From Oegoconia quadripuncta (lineage: Eukaryota > Arthropoda > Insecta > Lepidoptera > Autostichidae): a DNA stretch of 64,000 bases. Below, piece after piece: positions 9,738-20,841 of the stretch. The notes under the pieces were generated by a model. It was given only the letters and a program-made list of their open reading frames with translations. It did not search any database and was not told where the DNA came from. The DNA lies in the NCBI GenBank assembly GCA_949316235.1, contig OX438748.1, forward strand, positions 24,120,575-24,184,574, given 5' to 3'. Every line of letters begins with the position of its first letter. Positions within the stretch are counted from its first letter, which is position 1. Both the position numbers and the translations under genes were made by a program.

Positions 9738-10190
9738 TTAATCGCCTCAGTGGCTCAATGTAAACAAGATTGGGTTTACGATTCGGAGGTCGGGGGTTCG
9801 ATCCCCAGCGGGGTTCTTGTTTAAGTCCTCGGTTTGATAGGTGGTAGGGCATTTCAATTGTCCGCCTGGCTAGCTACCACTATCAAAATCAAAATCAAAA
9901 TCAAAATCAAAAATATTTTATTCAATGTAGGATACAAAAATATCACTTATTGAAAGTCAACATGTTATTATTATTTTTTTTTAAACTACTTTAACTTTAT
10001 CTTATCTAAATCTTTCGCCAAGCAGCAATGTTAATAGCATTGTTGTGTTCCGGTTGTCAGAGATAAGATAGCCACTCCCCCAAATGTGTTGGGGTTTCCG
10101 GGTCAGTACGCTTCCACCTTCGACCTCATCTTCACTTAACATTAGGGGTGATTGAGGTCAAGCACCGACCCGTTGTGCATAAAAAAAAAG
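9738..10190 (+). mobile_element. SINE-A copy split by a LINE tail insertion
   Basis: The head is intact (GTGGCTCAATGTAAACAAG; B-box GGTTCGATCCCCAGCGGGG) and the body starts normally. It is interrupted near 9891 by the segment up to about 9998, then resumes with ATCTTATCTAAATCT and ends in poly(A) at 10181-10189. Apart from the insertion it is nearly full length. Confidence 0.9.
9891..9998 (-). mobile_element. Insertion with (ATCAAA)n, LINE-a-type tail
   Basis: Begins with five tandem ATCAAA units. On the minus strand this is a TTTGAT microsatellite, the 3' terminus typical of LINE-a here (compare 41190-41215). About 80 bp of 3' UTR-like sequence follows. No coding part is present. Confidence 0.72.
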
Positions 10191-10890
10191 ATTCTAATCC
10201 TCAAAAAAAATCCAGAATAGTAAAAAAAGTTTTAGCTTGACATAGCCATCAACATTATTTATTATCTGTATTATAAAATAGGCAATTCCACAGAGTAAGC
10301 AGTTATTACAGGAAACTAATTTACGTGCTGTCTTCGTCTCAGCCTATACCTGCGGGAGTCAGGTAAATCCGATCATCAAGATGACGTTCTACATCTTGTA
10401 GTTAACTAGCAACAACTAATAATCGATAGTTATCTTTTAATCTGACGCAGAGCTAGTTCCAATGCGCCAGGAATTCGGCTTAGTCACTGGATTGTGCAAC
10501 TTTGTTGATTCGGTGATCCAAGATACAGGTTATTAGCGATTTAGGGCTTTCGTTAAGCGGAACACATACTCGAATACTGATTGTGAGTCTACTCTGCTTA
10601 TGTCCCGAGCCAATTTACCTTTTACATCTACAACCGTGTAAATTCCTGGCAACCCTGTCAATATATGCGCGTATTAGCTCAATGTAGTGGACGCCCTAAG
10701 AGGCGTCAGCCATTTTGTTTGTGTCAAAAATATCATAAATCCATTAACATCGTACTAGTCTTCAATATTTTTTCAAAAATATCTATGTGGTATCATAAAT
10801 AAACGTATCATGTAACTGGATTCGCCAATATTTTTTTTTATTATATGATGTTAAAAATTTGAGTAATCTGGATAAGGCTCCATTTTGAAT
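10191..10890. other. Unassigned stretch
   Basis: I see no element termini, coding motif or simple repeat that I can name. Confidence 0.35.
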
Positions 10891-10892
10891 AA

Positions 10893-11198
10893 TTCTATTC
10901 ATCATCATTATCAGATCGTTACTCATCCCACTGCAGGGATATAGGCCTTCCCTGGTATATGGGAGTATGGGCCATAATCCACCACGCTGGCCAAATGCGG
11001 ATTGGAGACTTCAGATGCCTTGGAATTTTTATTTCTCGGGCATGCAGATTTCCTCACGTTGTTTTTCTTCACCGTTTTAAGAGCAGTCGGATAAATGCAC
11101 ATTAGCAATTAAAGTAAATTTAAAAACTCATGGTACATGGCCTGCCTGGGAATCGAAGCGGGACCTCCCAAAATGGGAGACGAGCCACCGACGCTCTT
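10893..11198 (-). mobile_element. SINE-D copy
   Basis: Minus-strand SINE-D. The tail segment CATCCCACTGCAGGGATATA and GGGCCATAATCCACCACGCT is at 10922-10990; the middle CACATTAGCAATTAAAGTAA is near 11097. The head region ends with CCCAAAATGGGAGACGAGCC and ACCGACGCT near 11168-11195. The B-box is degenerate (CTGGGAATCGAAGCGGGAC on the plus strand). Confidence 0.85.
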
Positions 11199-11249
11199 TT
11201 CTATTCGAATAATTCAATTACTTCCAGGATCGGTTTACCAAATGTGTTC

Positions 11250-11313
11250 GACCTAATATTCACTTAACATCAGGTGTGATTGAGGTCAAGTACGAACCCT
11301 TCGTGCATACAAA
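11250..11313 (+). mobile_element. SINE-A tail fragment
   Basis: TTCACTTAACATCAGGTGTG, then ATTGAGGTCAAGTACG and a short A-rich end. Strongly 5'-truncated. Confidence 0.85.
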
Positions 11314-11469
11314 AAAGATATCACATAATATTTGTCCACATCTCTACAGAGATTGTTTTAAAATACAGAAGATAGATAAATAGATAGACAAAAAGAAATA
11401 AACAAGCCAATAATTAGTAAATCCAAAGTAAAGAAACACATAAGAATCAACAATAACTACACCTACTAG

Positions 11470-11605
11470 CCTACGAGCCTACACCTTCCTCAAAGGCCGG
11501 CAACGCATCTGTGACCCTTTTGGTGTTGCGGGTGTCCATGGGCGGCGGTGATTGATTTCCATCAGGTGACCCGCATGCTCGTTTGCCGCCCTCTCATATA
11601 AAAAA
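11470..11605 (+). mobile_element. LINE-d 3' end
   Basis: Plus-strand copy of the LINE-d terminus seen at 679-930. It encodes [20 protein letters not shown], then reads CATCAGGTGACCCGCATGCT and CTCTCATATAAAA. Only the last ~45 codons and the 3' UTR remain. Confidence 0.85.
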
Positions 11606-11924
11606 CAAATAAATAAAATAAACACCACTTTAACAATACAAAAACAGGATGATGATTAAAAAAAAGTTATACTCTTGATTTATCAGACGCAGAAGGTTTA
11701 TTATAAAATGCCTGACAGAATAAACTCTTAGATAACACTATATACGCTCGATAAGAGTGGAGGCGTCCATAACGGGACGTTTTAAATCGATTTTAATTAG
11801 AGAAATTGCCCTGATAATACTGGGCATGTAAAACTGCACACCTCTGAAAAACCTACGAGCTCTATTCGCAGTCGAAAAGACATCAACACCAGTTTACTGA
11901 CATGGGTATCCAAAGACTATGTTA
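11606..11924. other. Unassigned stretch
   Basis: Nothing recognisable; AT-rich. Confidence 0.35.
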
Positions 11925-12033
11925 TAAACCCCAGCAGGGTACACGTTTAGTACCCGGCTTGGGTGGAGGGAGTGCATTTAAATTCGCCTAGCTTGCTCCC
12001 ACCATCTTATCTAAGTCTGCCGCCAAACAGCAA
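11925..12033 (+). mobile_element. SINE-A internal fragment
   Basis: CCCCAGCAGGGTACACGTTT through CACCATCTTATCTAAGTCTG and GCCGCCAAACAGCAAT. Truncated at both ends and diverged. Confidence 0.8.
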
Positions 12034-12889
12034 TCAAAATCGGTGAAATTCGTCTCAGCACTTTAGAATCGGTCCATTCATTTCGAAAAATTTCGAGATG
12101 AATGTATGGAATGGCGTCTAGAATAAACGCTCTTAACTTCGCTAATCGAAAAGTAATGACGAATGCGAGTGCGCCACGAGCAGTCCGTTACAGTGTTAAT
12201 TTATAATTTTCAATTTATAGTTATGTTAACATTGAGCTACGCAGGCGGTTCAAAATGACGTGATGTGACGACATGGGAAGTGATAGATATCTAAGGTGGC
12301 TTGTATAATGTGAACGCAGCGAGACCCTCATACTGGCGGTGTTACGATCGTACGACGTATACGAATCGATATAAAACGACTATAGCGCCAATGTCTAGTC
12401 GTCGACAACAGTAGACATCTGCAGAATACGAATAATGTTCCATTTGTGGGACAACGTGAAAGATGTAGCGAGCAAACAACCATGTTGGCTTCGAAATGCA
12501 TAGATATGCGTAGAATAAATCTCGTTGTTAATATAAAATATAAATCTTTTTTAGTGGAAGATTTAAATCACTCTTATAGATCTTTAAATTATAAATAGAT
12601 CATTAACACGCGACGTACACAAGTAAATCATTAAAACTCAAACAAATCAACGCACTTCCTAAACGGTCATAAGTTTATAGATAGGTCATAAGCTTGGAGG
12701 CTTGGATAAGGATCATTAAGGTTGTTCAAAAAACACCATTTAATGGAAAAATAAAAAAATTGGAATTCCAAAGCGTTACCTGTAGTGGAACTACCTATGC
12801 ACTTCTCTTTTTCCTTTTTGTCACATCATTATCATTCATTTAACTAGTTATCATAATTACTACTCAACACTAGCTGTATCAACAACGGA
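12034..12889. other. Unassigned stretch
   Basis: No recognisable element ends or coding motifs. Positions 12230-12430 are slightly GC-richer but carry no open frame of note. Confidence 0.35.
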
Positions 12890-13172
12890 CTTTCTTTTCA
12901 CTGACGATTGACCACAAATGTACACGCAGACGGGAACATGCGCGTACTTTTATGCACTAGTACTTGTAGGGGTTGTAACTGAAAACCAGTGTTTCGCTCT
13001 TTGAGTGATGTGCCACACTGAGTTATAACCCATTTGTGCTACTGCGGCACACACTAGATCTTTGTATTTTCTATTCTTTACTTTTATTTGTATGTATATT
13101 TCTTTGTAATTTAAAAATTGTGTACTTGTGTGAACGCAGTTGCGTAAATAAATGCTTTATCTATCTATCTAT
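12890..13172 (+). mobile_element. LINE 3' UTR with (TATC)n tail
   Basis: CTGAAAACCAGTGTTTCGCT and ATAACCCATTTGTGCTAC recur at 52500-52580 (plus) and 53700-53790 (minus), so this is a dispersed 3' UTR. It ends GTAAATAAATGCTTTATC and a TATC microsatellite at 13158-13171. No coding part is preserved. Confidence 0.62.
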
Positions 13173-14075
13173 CATAGATTTTTAACACTTTGTGTCTAGT
13201 TAATATATAAAGTTGTGTTTGTAATTTAATCACCCTCTTTGACGTGTTTAAAACTTTTTCACAAATCACTCCTGAGTTACATTGTCTAATGATAACCTAT
13301 TTCCCTTGAGTATGCAATATCTAAAACAATTTTAAGTCAAACGTAAACCGTTATACAAACTTTGATGTATGTAATAGTGCTTAAGGTGCAGTTGTGATGA
13401 CGTCAAGTTATTCGTGTCGGATGCTTTAATGCATATAATTGTGACACATGACTTATCCATGTGTTTTTGTTTTATCTGTTAATGACTTAGATTTATATGC
13501 TTAAGAGGGCTTAATCCATCCGGGGGCACCATTGAATAAATTAAGATTTCTTTACGAAAACAGCATAAATCATAAATATTGCTCTGATCTGCATTCGAAA
13601 TGCCTTAAAGCTAATTATAAATAATACCTAAATAGCTTTAATGCGGGTATTTTCGTGAATTATAAATTATTGATAAAAACTGCAATTTTTTTTATTTTCG
13701 TGAATTCAGAAAAACAATATCCGTCCAAGCTATTTAGGTATTATTTGTAATTAGGTTGTAGGCTTCTCAGAGCGATTTATTCTGTATTTAAAAAGAAAGC
13801 TTAATTTATCCATTGAGGGCGCCACTGGACGGGTTTGATCCTTTTAATACTATTGACATTTATGTGCCTAATGGTAATGTATAGAGTGTATAAAGAGTAT
13901 TCCATCTCTTTTGTCTTACCTGTTCTACAAATAAATGCAATTGTACTTCTTTTATCAAAAATAGTACATATTTTTTAAAATAATTATGTTACAGTTAACC
14001 GGTCAGTATACTTTCATACAATATTTACGTTCTATCACGTTTGTTACGGAACAATAAATATTGGCCTCGGAACGT
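13173..14075. other. Stretch with an imperfect inverted repeat
   Basis: Around 13613-13638 and 13728-13752, AATAATACCTAAATAGCTT and AAGCTATTTAGGTATTATT are exact reverse complements about 90 bp apart. Similarity extends weakly outward. The left arm resembles 4140-4195. Otherwise unassigned; one TGACGTCA palindrome occurs near 13398. Confidence 0.5.
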
Positions 14076-14352
14076 CGTCGGTGGCTCAGTGGAGGAGACG
14101 CAGTCTCTCAATTTGGGAGGTTCAGGTTCCATCCCTAGGCAGTCCATGTACCAATGATTTTTTAAATTTAAGTTAATTATTGCATGTGCATTTATCCGAC
14201 TGCTCTTAAACGGTGAAGGAAAACATCGCGAGGAAGACCTACATGCCTGAGAAATGTGAAGTCCCTAACCCACACTGGGCCAGCGTGGTGGACTATGGCC
14301 CATACTCCCTCCATATGAAGGAAGGTCTATATCCCAGCAGTGGGATGTTGAG
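14076..14352 (+). mobile_element. SINE-D copy, near full length
   Basis: Head GTCGTCGGTGGCTCAGTGG with a degenerate B-box (GGTTCAGGTTCC). It continues through TTATCCGACTGCTCTTAAAC, GGTGAAGGAAAACATCG, GCCAGCGTGGTGGACTATGG and ATCCCAGCAGTGGGATGTTG. The head indicates tRNA derivation. Confidence 0.87.
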
Positions 14353-14357
14353 TAATT

Positions 14358-14612
14358 GAGAATAGAAGAGGGAAAATGCTGGGACACCTTATACGACACG
14401 ATGATATCATCAAAACCACAATAGAAGGAAGAATAGAGGGGAAAAGAAAAAGAGGAAGACCGAGGATAAGCTACATGCAGTAGATAAAAGAGAAGTTGAA
14501 CGTCGTGTCGTATCAGAAGGTCAAGAGGAAGTCGGAGAGCAGAGAGATATCTATGGAAAAAGCTCCACCGATAAGAGCCGGGCTCTTAAATGAAATGATG
14601 ATGATGAAAATC
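14358..14612 (+). pseudogene. RTE-like LINE C-terminus with (GAT)n tail
   Basis: Plus-strand translation reads RMLGHLIRHDDIIKTTIEGR, then EGKRKRGRPRISYM, a stop, and IKEKLNVVSYQKV. The LGHxxRHD…EGKxxRGRPR pattern is the C-terminal signature of RTE-type and related endonuclease LINEs of insects. The last residues run into ATGAAATGATGATGATGA, a trinucleotide tail typical of RTE. An in-frame stop (near 14480) shows decay. It abuts the end of the SINE-D copy. Confidence 0.8.
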
Positions 14613-15104
14613 TCTTAAAGAAAAGACCTACTTTGCTCACACTTATTGATGAACCAACCATTGATTTTCGAATATATTTATTTACACAGACTCAACGGCA
14701 TTATTACAAATATAATGATCAGACCGTCCCATCATAGGTACTCGGAAAATTATTCCAATAGATTTATCTAAACACTACGCTCTATAAAGCTAAGTACACA
14801 TGCGGGGGTGTATTTAGAAAGCGCGATCATAATCAGTCATAATTATTGCACAATTTCACTCCCGGTGTGTACGCCGCTTTATGTGGATGTGGGTCGAAGA
14901 AAACCACACTTTCTATGTTATTGTTGTGTTATATTGTGGGATTAATAGAAATTGTGTTTGACAACAAACCAATACAATAGAGTAACATAATAAATTATAT
15001 CAATGGACCCACATACCGCTCGTTACATTATAATGTAATAGACTATAGTCTATTTGTCTGTAGGTTGAGCAAAATGTGTGAGGGTTATTGTTCTGAAGGA
15101 CGCA
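14613..15104. other. Unassigned stretch
   Basis: No recognisable structure. Confidence 0.35.
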
Positions 15105-15565
15105 GTGATGGATTGAAAATTGTCTCTAAGGGCCGTGTTAATAAATTTTATTGATCTTGAGATTGAGATCGCATCTCAGTCTCAATACAATTTTTTTTTG
15201 CATACATAACGTTAAACCCTTATCCCAAATGAGGTGGTCAATGATATCCCAAACAATAGCCTTTGGGTGTTCCAAATATTAAGAGTTTAATGATTTAAAC
15301 AACATCCACGGTTCACCTTATGGAATATACAGAAATGCGCACGTGACAGGGGATGAGCTCATCGCCGTTGAAGCGTGCAAATCTATAGAAGAGTTTGGGT
15401 GGAAAGGCCCTTAGTCGCCTTTTATGATACCCACGGGAAGCGACGGGTCAGCTCACAATTATTATTTTTTATACTGTTTTAATATGCAACAGATTCTCAA
15501 GCATGAACTTAAGGTCACCTCAATCTTGAGAACGGTTTATTAATAGAGAGACCTTAGAGGCTCTC
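15105..15565. repeat. Dispersed repeat, probably interrupted
   Basis: Positions 15125-15190 (GGGCCGTGTTAATAAATTTT, ATCTTGAGATTGAGATC) and 15520-15560 (CTCAATCTTGAGAACGG, TTTATTAATAGAG) are related to the repeat at 20600-20720 and to 39955-40035. Between them, 15225-15450 holds other material: TTATCCCAAATGAGGTGGTC, also at 56780, and CACGTGACAGGGGATGAGC, also near 52870. This suggests insertion into an older repeat. Confidence 0.5.
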
Positions 15566-15730
15566 CAAGAGATCTGTTTAAATGAATAAATATTATAACT
15601 ACTTATACTGACCTAATATTGCTGTGTGCTACTCTTCATTTTTATATATCGGCGGACATTTTTTATAAGTATTGTTTTTACTGATAGGTTTTTGTTCTAT
15701 AGTTTATTTAAGTCTGTAAATCTTCCAAAA

Positions 15731-15950
15731 AGTAAATAAATAAATAAATAAATATTTGGTGCACTTACACAAATCATCTAGTCCCAAACTAAGCAAAGCT
15801 TGTACTATGGATACTAGATAACAGATAAACATACATAAATATTTATAAAAGCATCCATGACTCGGGAATAAATGTTTATCCCTCGCGGGATTCGAACCCG
15901 CAACCGTTGGTTTCGCTGACAGGGTCACTATCCACTGCACCAATCGGTCG
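15731..15950 (-). mobile_element. SINE-C copy, full length
   Basis: Minus strand: head CCGATTGGTGCAGTGGATAG, B-box GGTTCGAATCCCGCG, a middle resembling SINE-B (GAGTCATGGATGCTTTTATA), then ATCTAGTATCCATAGTACAA, GTTTGGGACTAGATGATT and a TTTA-repeat tail. Both internal Pol III boxes look intact. Confidence 0.9.
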
Positions 15951-16733
15951 TAATATCGGCTTAAAATCAGTAGGTCTATTTACTATCTCCCTGAAACGTG
16001 ATTGGTGTACCCTACTCTTATTCTTCGTTTAAAATAACTATATAAATCTTTAAAAACCAAAATCCCCAATGCATCATTTGTATTTAATGTTGGCATTTTT
16101 ATCATAAAATGCATTTTGTGACACTGGGGATCAAGCAAGACGAATCTAACGACACCTTGAACTTCAAAATCGGTCAAGCCGACTAGCCTACAGGAGGTAA
16201 CATAGAAATCTACATATATACAAACATACACTCCAAAAACAGTTTCTGGGGCAGTCAGCTAAAAAGACTTTCACTCATTGAAATTGCAATAAAAATCCAC
16301 TAAATAATTCTATACATTTCAATCAAGTAGGTATAATCATGTTTTTACTGCACATATGATATAAGTTTGAACAAATTACAATAAATACGATATGCGAATA
16401 TGTAAAAAAGACTGGTTATCAAAAAGGAAAGTTATTCCCAATAGATTAAGTAAACATTTCAAACACCCAATCTCGAATTGATTTCACTTTCAATTCGCAA
16501 CGTGAATCGACGAAACTTGTGGTATTCTCAGAAAAATAACATGTCAAGTGAGAATTCACACATTACCTAACGTTTTACAATTACTAACACACAAATCACT
16601 GCAAATGCCACTTTAAATTTATTGCCGTAAGAACTAACGATGACTTTCGACGTGGTATTACCATATTTGCAAGTATCAGGGTCATCCTATGTCGCACGTG
16701 AAAATACGGTAAACTTTACGCCGTAAACGGTAC

Positions 16734-16737
<4 letters not shown>
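15951..16737. other. Mostly unassigned; one dispersed repeat
   Basis: Positions 16055-16245 (ATTTTGTGACACTGGGGATC, AAATCGGTCAAGCCGAC, ATAGAAATCTACATATATAC) resemble a repeat with other pieces at 40650-41290 and 49110-49280. The remainder shows nothing recognisable. Confidence 0.45.
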
Positions 16738-16769
<32 letters not shown>

Positions 16770-17640
16770 ATCAGGAACAGTTGCTGTCAAGCCGATAGGC
16801 TTTTTACAGCGTCGCCGGGCGGGTGGGCGAGCGCGGGAGCGCTCTGCCCGTCTCTTGCATACAGTCATGGTGCGCGAAGCGCACCTTGACTGTATGCAAC
16901 AGCACGGAAAAAGTTTTTGCAACCGACGCCTAAGGGTGCCCACGGGGGCTCGAACCTCGGCTTAGGGCGTTGCATGGGGGAGTTTTTAGACTAACATGAC
17001 TACCATCGCTTCGTAATGTGTATAGTCGAGGAGAAGAAACGACGCAAGAAACTCCTCGACACACAATTTTGAATTTTGAAAAAGAGACATGAAAAAAGAG
17101 AGAGGTGTGTTGTGTTAGTGATCTAATAGCCAAAACGACTAGTGTCGACCGTGTATCGCGTATAGTGAGGCGGTTTGACGCGTAAAAGCCCCCGCCGGCG
17201 AGGGCAGTATATCGGAGATGTCGTTTTGTCGTCAGAGTGACGATGAATAGTGGCTAATGCCTTAGTAATGTCGTCGTCGGAATCCGCGAGTACGTGCCGG
17301 GGACGCCTTTTCCGGAAGGTAGTCGCCGGTTCGTCGCGGTAAGTGGCGGCACTTACCACGCGTGGGTTGCGATGGTTGACAGCAGTGTCAAAATATCTTA
17401 TGGACGCAGCCTTCAGAAAGTGAGCCACGGTGGGAAGCTCTAAGTCTTTGTGCAATTCCTCATTGCGCACGAACCACGGACAGCCCGTGGCTTTGCGCAT
17501 GAAGCTGTTCTGAACTTTCTGAAGCCTGCGTATGGAAGCTCGCGCAGCGTGGGCAAAGTTGACGCTCGCGTACGTCATTATCGGACGTATACAAGTTTTG
17601 TAAAGTGGCGGTACGATTATAATCAATTTCACTTTTATAA
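16738..17640 (-). pseudogene. Jockey-like LINE, 5'-truncated C-terminus and 3' UTR
   Basis: The 169-residue minus-strand frame (17123-17632) opens with LYKTCIRPIMTYASVNFAHA, followed by RRLQKVQNSFMRKATGCPWF and VRNEELHKDLELPTV. This is the thumb/C-terminal region of Jockey-clade reverse transcriptases (LYKTCIRPVMTYASVVF..A.GAPWFVRN). The frame is uninterrupted to its stop, so the insertion is relatively young, but the endonuclease and RT catalytic YxDD core are absent: it is 5'-truncated at about 17600. The 3' UTR extends about 350 bp, is locally GC-rich, contains the hairpin at 16856-16898 and ends in a ~30-nt poly(A) (poly(T) at 16738-16768). A truncated, non-mobile copy. Confidence 0.9.
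16856..16898. repeat. 20-bp hairpin in Jockey-like 3' UTR
   Basis: Arms 16856-16875 and 16879-16898 pair over 20 bp with one mismatch and a GAA loop. The outer 12 bases are TGCATACAGTCA and its complement; the inner part is GGTGCGC/GCGCACC. Confidence 0.93.
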
Positions 17641-18315
17641 CAAAGTCGTAATGCTCATATTCCGGCGAGCTAAGCCTTTTGAAGGTAGATTGTAAAAAAC
17701 TCGTAAAACAATTGGGTGTTTCAATGATTTTGGTAATAAAAATGTGGACGGACGATTTTCATTCCAGGCAACAAACACATTAAGGAAAATTCCTTTTTTA
17801 AAAACGGTATAGTCGGCGCCCCGTTGAGCACAGATTTCAGTATTATATCAGACAAAAACACAACTCCCGCCTCAAAGACGACCAAGTACTTAGATCCTAA
17901 CTTCCAATTATGTTTTCAAACTACGAGATATTATTTTACACAAGAAAAAGGAACACAACTCAGCACACACCCCCTTGTTACGATAGAAAAAATGTATGTA
18001 ATAAATGTATCTAATCAGTCATCATCAAGTAACCATCAGCTTGCATTAAAAAGGCGCATTCCATACCATAGAAATAGAACAAAAAGTGACAGTTGACTAA
18101 TACACCCCATAACGACCGTAAAAAGAACTCAAATGAAACTAAAAATAAAAAATAAAAAGGGTCTTTTCTCGTATGCATTCCACGTATTGAGTCAGTGTGA
18201 GGTTGACGCATAAACATAAGAATAGTGCTTTTAAAGGTAGTAAGAATTCTTTAGCATGAAACGAGACAATTTTATTTCCTTTAAGGCCTGTGACTGAGTT
18301 AATGGAGAAATTTAA
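17641..18315. other. Unassigned stretch
   Basis: An open frame at 17824-18096 has no recognisable motif. I see no element ends. Confidence 0.35.
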
Positions 18316-18317
18316 AC

Positions 18318-18560
18318 AAGAATCATCATCAACAGCCTTACACGTCTCCACTATTGGGGCACAGTCTCCTGTCACTGGATGAGGGTATGGGCCATAATCC
18401 ACCACCATGGTCGATTTTGGTCAGAGTAGTGGCCATCTGACAGTCAGTGGTGTATGAAATTAGGAAGGTCGACCTTATTTTAGCAGCCACGCCCATAGGG
18501 TTAGCCTTATGGCTGCTTTGAATGACGTAGCTTGCGCACGTAAGTACAAAGGGCAAGTTC
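18318..18560 (-). repeat. SINE-D2-like repeat
   Basis: GAGGGTATGGGCCATAATCC and ACCA, GGCCATCTGACAGTCAGTG are the reverse complement of parts of the repeat at 58780-58935. Truncated. Confidence 0.6.
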
Positions 18561-18579
18561 TCAAAAGAAAATTTACAAT

Positions 18580-18835
18580 GTGTACTCCAAACATTTATTT
18601 ATTTATTTATTTAGGTACACTAACAGCTTATACACTAAAACATTATTTTGTTAGTTCACATATTGGTCACATTATAAGTGTATCAGCCTATTATAAGTAT
18701 ACACAGCATTCTAAGATAGATAACAGTATAAAATTCAAGATAAAGTTTAAATATATAAAGTTTAAAAAGTACAAAAGAAACATATCAGTAACAATGAAAA
18801 ATTTAAAATTAATAATATAATATGTTAATTATACC
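18580..18835 (-). repeat. AT-rich element with (ATTT)n edge
   Basis: A TTTA run at 18594-18614 followed by ACACTAACAGCTTATACACT and about 200 bp of AT-rich sequence. Similar edges occur at 32310-32370 and 36260-36320 (ACAGCTT.AT.ATAAA). It is consistent with a LINE 3' UTR in minus orientation; family unknown. Confidence 0.45.
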
Positions 18836-19087
18836 AGTTAATCGAGGTGTCTCATAAGCTTGCTTTTTAAAATTGGTCTGGATTCAGCAAATATATCCAG
18901 CCAACATTAATTTTCACACTTAATATTCATGTGGTTATTTAGAGCCACTTGTTGGGCACATTACAGAATATTTTAAGATGATAATACTCTTGTACGGTTG
19001 ATTAAAAAATATTTATGATTTCTTTGTCACAATGTCTTTTAAGTTTAAATTTGCCAAGTTTTAAGTTAAGTGAACAGGTGAATGATG

Positions 19088-19202
19088 GTATCGATTCGGA
19101 TGTACACCAACTAAACTAAAATCAGTTTTAAAGTAGTACTGTCTCTTTCTCCCTGGAACGTACGATGCGATGGCACCACTCCAAAACTGGGTTTACTTGC
19201 CA
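19088..19202 (+). mobile_element. M1 MITE, left two-thirds
   Basis: ATTCGGATGTACACCAACTA through ACTGTCTCTTTCTCCCTGGA and CACCACTCCAAAACTGG, matching the complete copy at 39052-39207. The right terminal inverted repeat is missing. Confidence 0.85.
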
Positions 19203-19329
19203 CAGTTTAAATTTAATAGAAGTTGCAATAATTAAATGTTTAAATCTTTAAAATCAAGCGAAAAAGTGTTATCATCTTAATATTTGTAATGTGCCAATTT
19301 ATAGATTTCTTGTTATAAAACTCTTGTGA

Positions 19330-19769
19330 GAGGGCATTAAAGTGAGACAATGTATTTCGGTTTTGTCTAAATACTATAGTCTTGAAACTTGGCAAAGATT
19401 TATATTTCAGCCCTTGTGTAGGTCTAAATGACAGATGCATATACGATTTCATAAACTTATCCCTAAAAATATCATTAATCTATATGAGAAAGAATTTAAA
19501 GACCATGTCAAAACAAAATTCGCCCAGCTCCCAAAAATTATAAAATTATATATTTTGATGAAGAAACAAATAAAAGAGTTTCTGTGGGTTTCTTTCGACG
19601 CTTCATTTCCGTAGATGATTTCCCTCTCCGAAGCGGTAGTAGCTTGGACATGCTGACTGACAGAGAAATGCTTGAGCCCTACTTTATTTCCAAAAGATTT
19701 AAATTCACATTCAACAAAAGATATCATGTATCTTACATTGAAGTAAATGCTTGAAGTTTTATGAATAAG
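19330..19769 (+). pseudogene. LINE-b reverse transcriptase C-terminus and 3' UTR
   Basis: Plus-strand translation from about 19445 reads RFHKLIPKNIINLYEKEFKD and HVKTKFA, corresponding to the CIRFYNLIPENIINLTEKKF block of the copy at 23074-23343 and to C-termini of CR1/L2-like RTs. Downstream is the shared 3' UTR (GGTAGTAGCTTGGACATGCT, TTCACATTCAACAAAAGATA) ending AAATGCTTGAAGTTT. Frame changes show decay. A SINE-A follows immediately. Confidence 0.75.
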
Positions 19770-19773
19770 AATT

Positions 19774-20109
19774 TACCGCCTCCGTGGCTCAATGTAAACA
19801 ACATTGGATTTACGATTCGGAGGTCGCGGGTTCGATCCCCAGCGGGGTACATGTTTAAGTACTCGGTTTGGTTGGTGGTAGTGCATTTTAAATGTCCGCC
19901 TGGCTAGCTACCACCATCTTATCTAAATCTGCCGCTAAGCAGCAATGTTAATAGCATTGTTGTGTTCCGTTTGTCAGAGATAAGATAGCCAGTCCTCCAA
20001 ATATGTTGGGGTTTCCGGGTCAGTACGCTTCCACATTCGACCTCATCTTCACTTAACATCAGGTGTGATTGAGGTCAAGTAAGAACCCGTTGTGCATTAA
20101 AAAAAAATC
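19774..20109 (+). mobile_element. SINE-A, full length
   Basis: One of the two best copies. Head ACCGCCTCCGTGGCTCAATG, B-box GGTTCGATCCCCAGCGGGG, body with CCGCCTGGCTAGCTACCACC and GTCAGAGATAAGATAGCCAG, tail GGTGTGATTGAGGTCAAGTA, poly(A). About 335 bp. tRNA derivation is inferred from the A/B-box spacing at the 5' end. Confidence 0.95.
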
Positions 20110-20595
20110 GGCATCTATTTACATTAATGTTTTTGATGGGATTAGCTGCATAAAACCCGAGGCCATCTTTTCTAAGACCGCCATCTTGACTGTATTACTT
20201 CTGACCGGTATTATTGTAAAGTAATTAGACCAGCAAAACTGGAGCCTGATTCTCACATACTCGAGATTTCAATGTCGAACGACATCAATAGGTTTGTCAC
20301 TTTTACACACGCATATAAGTGTGAAAGAGATAGACATGCCAATGTCTATCGATAGACAAATGTCGAGTGTGCGAGAATAGGGGTCCTGATAGCGTGCTCG
20401 GAGCCATTAGATTCAGTGTTTAGTTTTGAAGATTATCGAGGTTTTATGCTGATAGAAACTTAATTGCATTTACGCGTTCATTACATGTTCGTATGTAAAT
20501 TAACAATTGACCTGATTGTTTTTTATGCGCAGCTGTTTTTTGCTCATTCTAAAAGACAGATCCGTCGTACTCCTGTAATCTCATATTCACACCTG
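20110..20595. other. Unassigned stretch
   Basis: Positions 20255-20385 (ACTCGAGATTTCAATGTCGA, GTGAAAGAGATAGACATG) resemble 25735-25970, so a dispersed repeat is present. Otherwise nothing recognisable. Confidence 0.4.
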
Positions 20596-20597
20596 AT

Positions 20598-20800
20598 CCT
20601 AGGCCCGTATTAATAAATCAATCTCAATACAAGTCTTAAGAAGGTGAAGCTATCTCAAGCTCCGTGCTAATTTATAAACCAATCTTGAGGTCGACTCAGC
20701 TGAGATCACTTCTAACGTATTCGCCTCAGCGGCGAAAACGCGGCGCACCTCTCAAGTGAGTTTCACGTGCGTTTCAAGTTTCAAGTTAGGTTTATTAATC
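20598..20800. repeat. Dispersed repeat with internal direct duplication
   Basis: CCCGTATTAATAAATCAATC, CAATAC and TCCGTGCTAATTTATAAACC, AATCTTGAGG are two diverged direct copies within 100 bp. Related pieces are at 15125 and 39955. The end overlaps the motif shared with 1-75. Confidence 0.55.
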
Positions 20801-20841
20801 AACAGGTTTACTTGAGACCGATCACAAAATTGTTCCCTATG

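Noticed and set aside
16716..16943. Frame ending in poly-lysine
   Set aside because: It reads the Jockey-like poly(A) tail and 3' UTR hairpin.
19240..19727. Two adjacent minus-strand frames as genes
   Set aside because: They are antisense shadows of the plus-strand LINE-b reverse transcriptase and 3' UTR.
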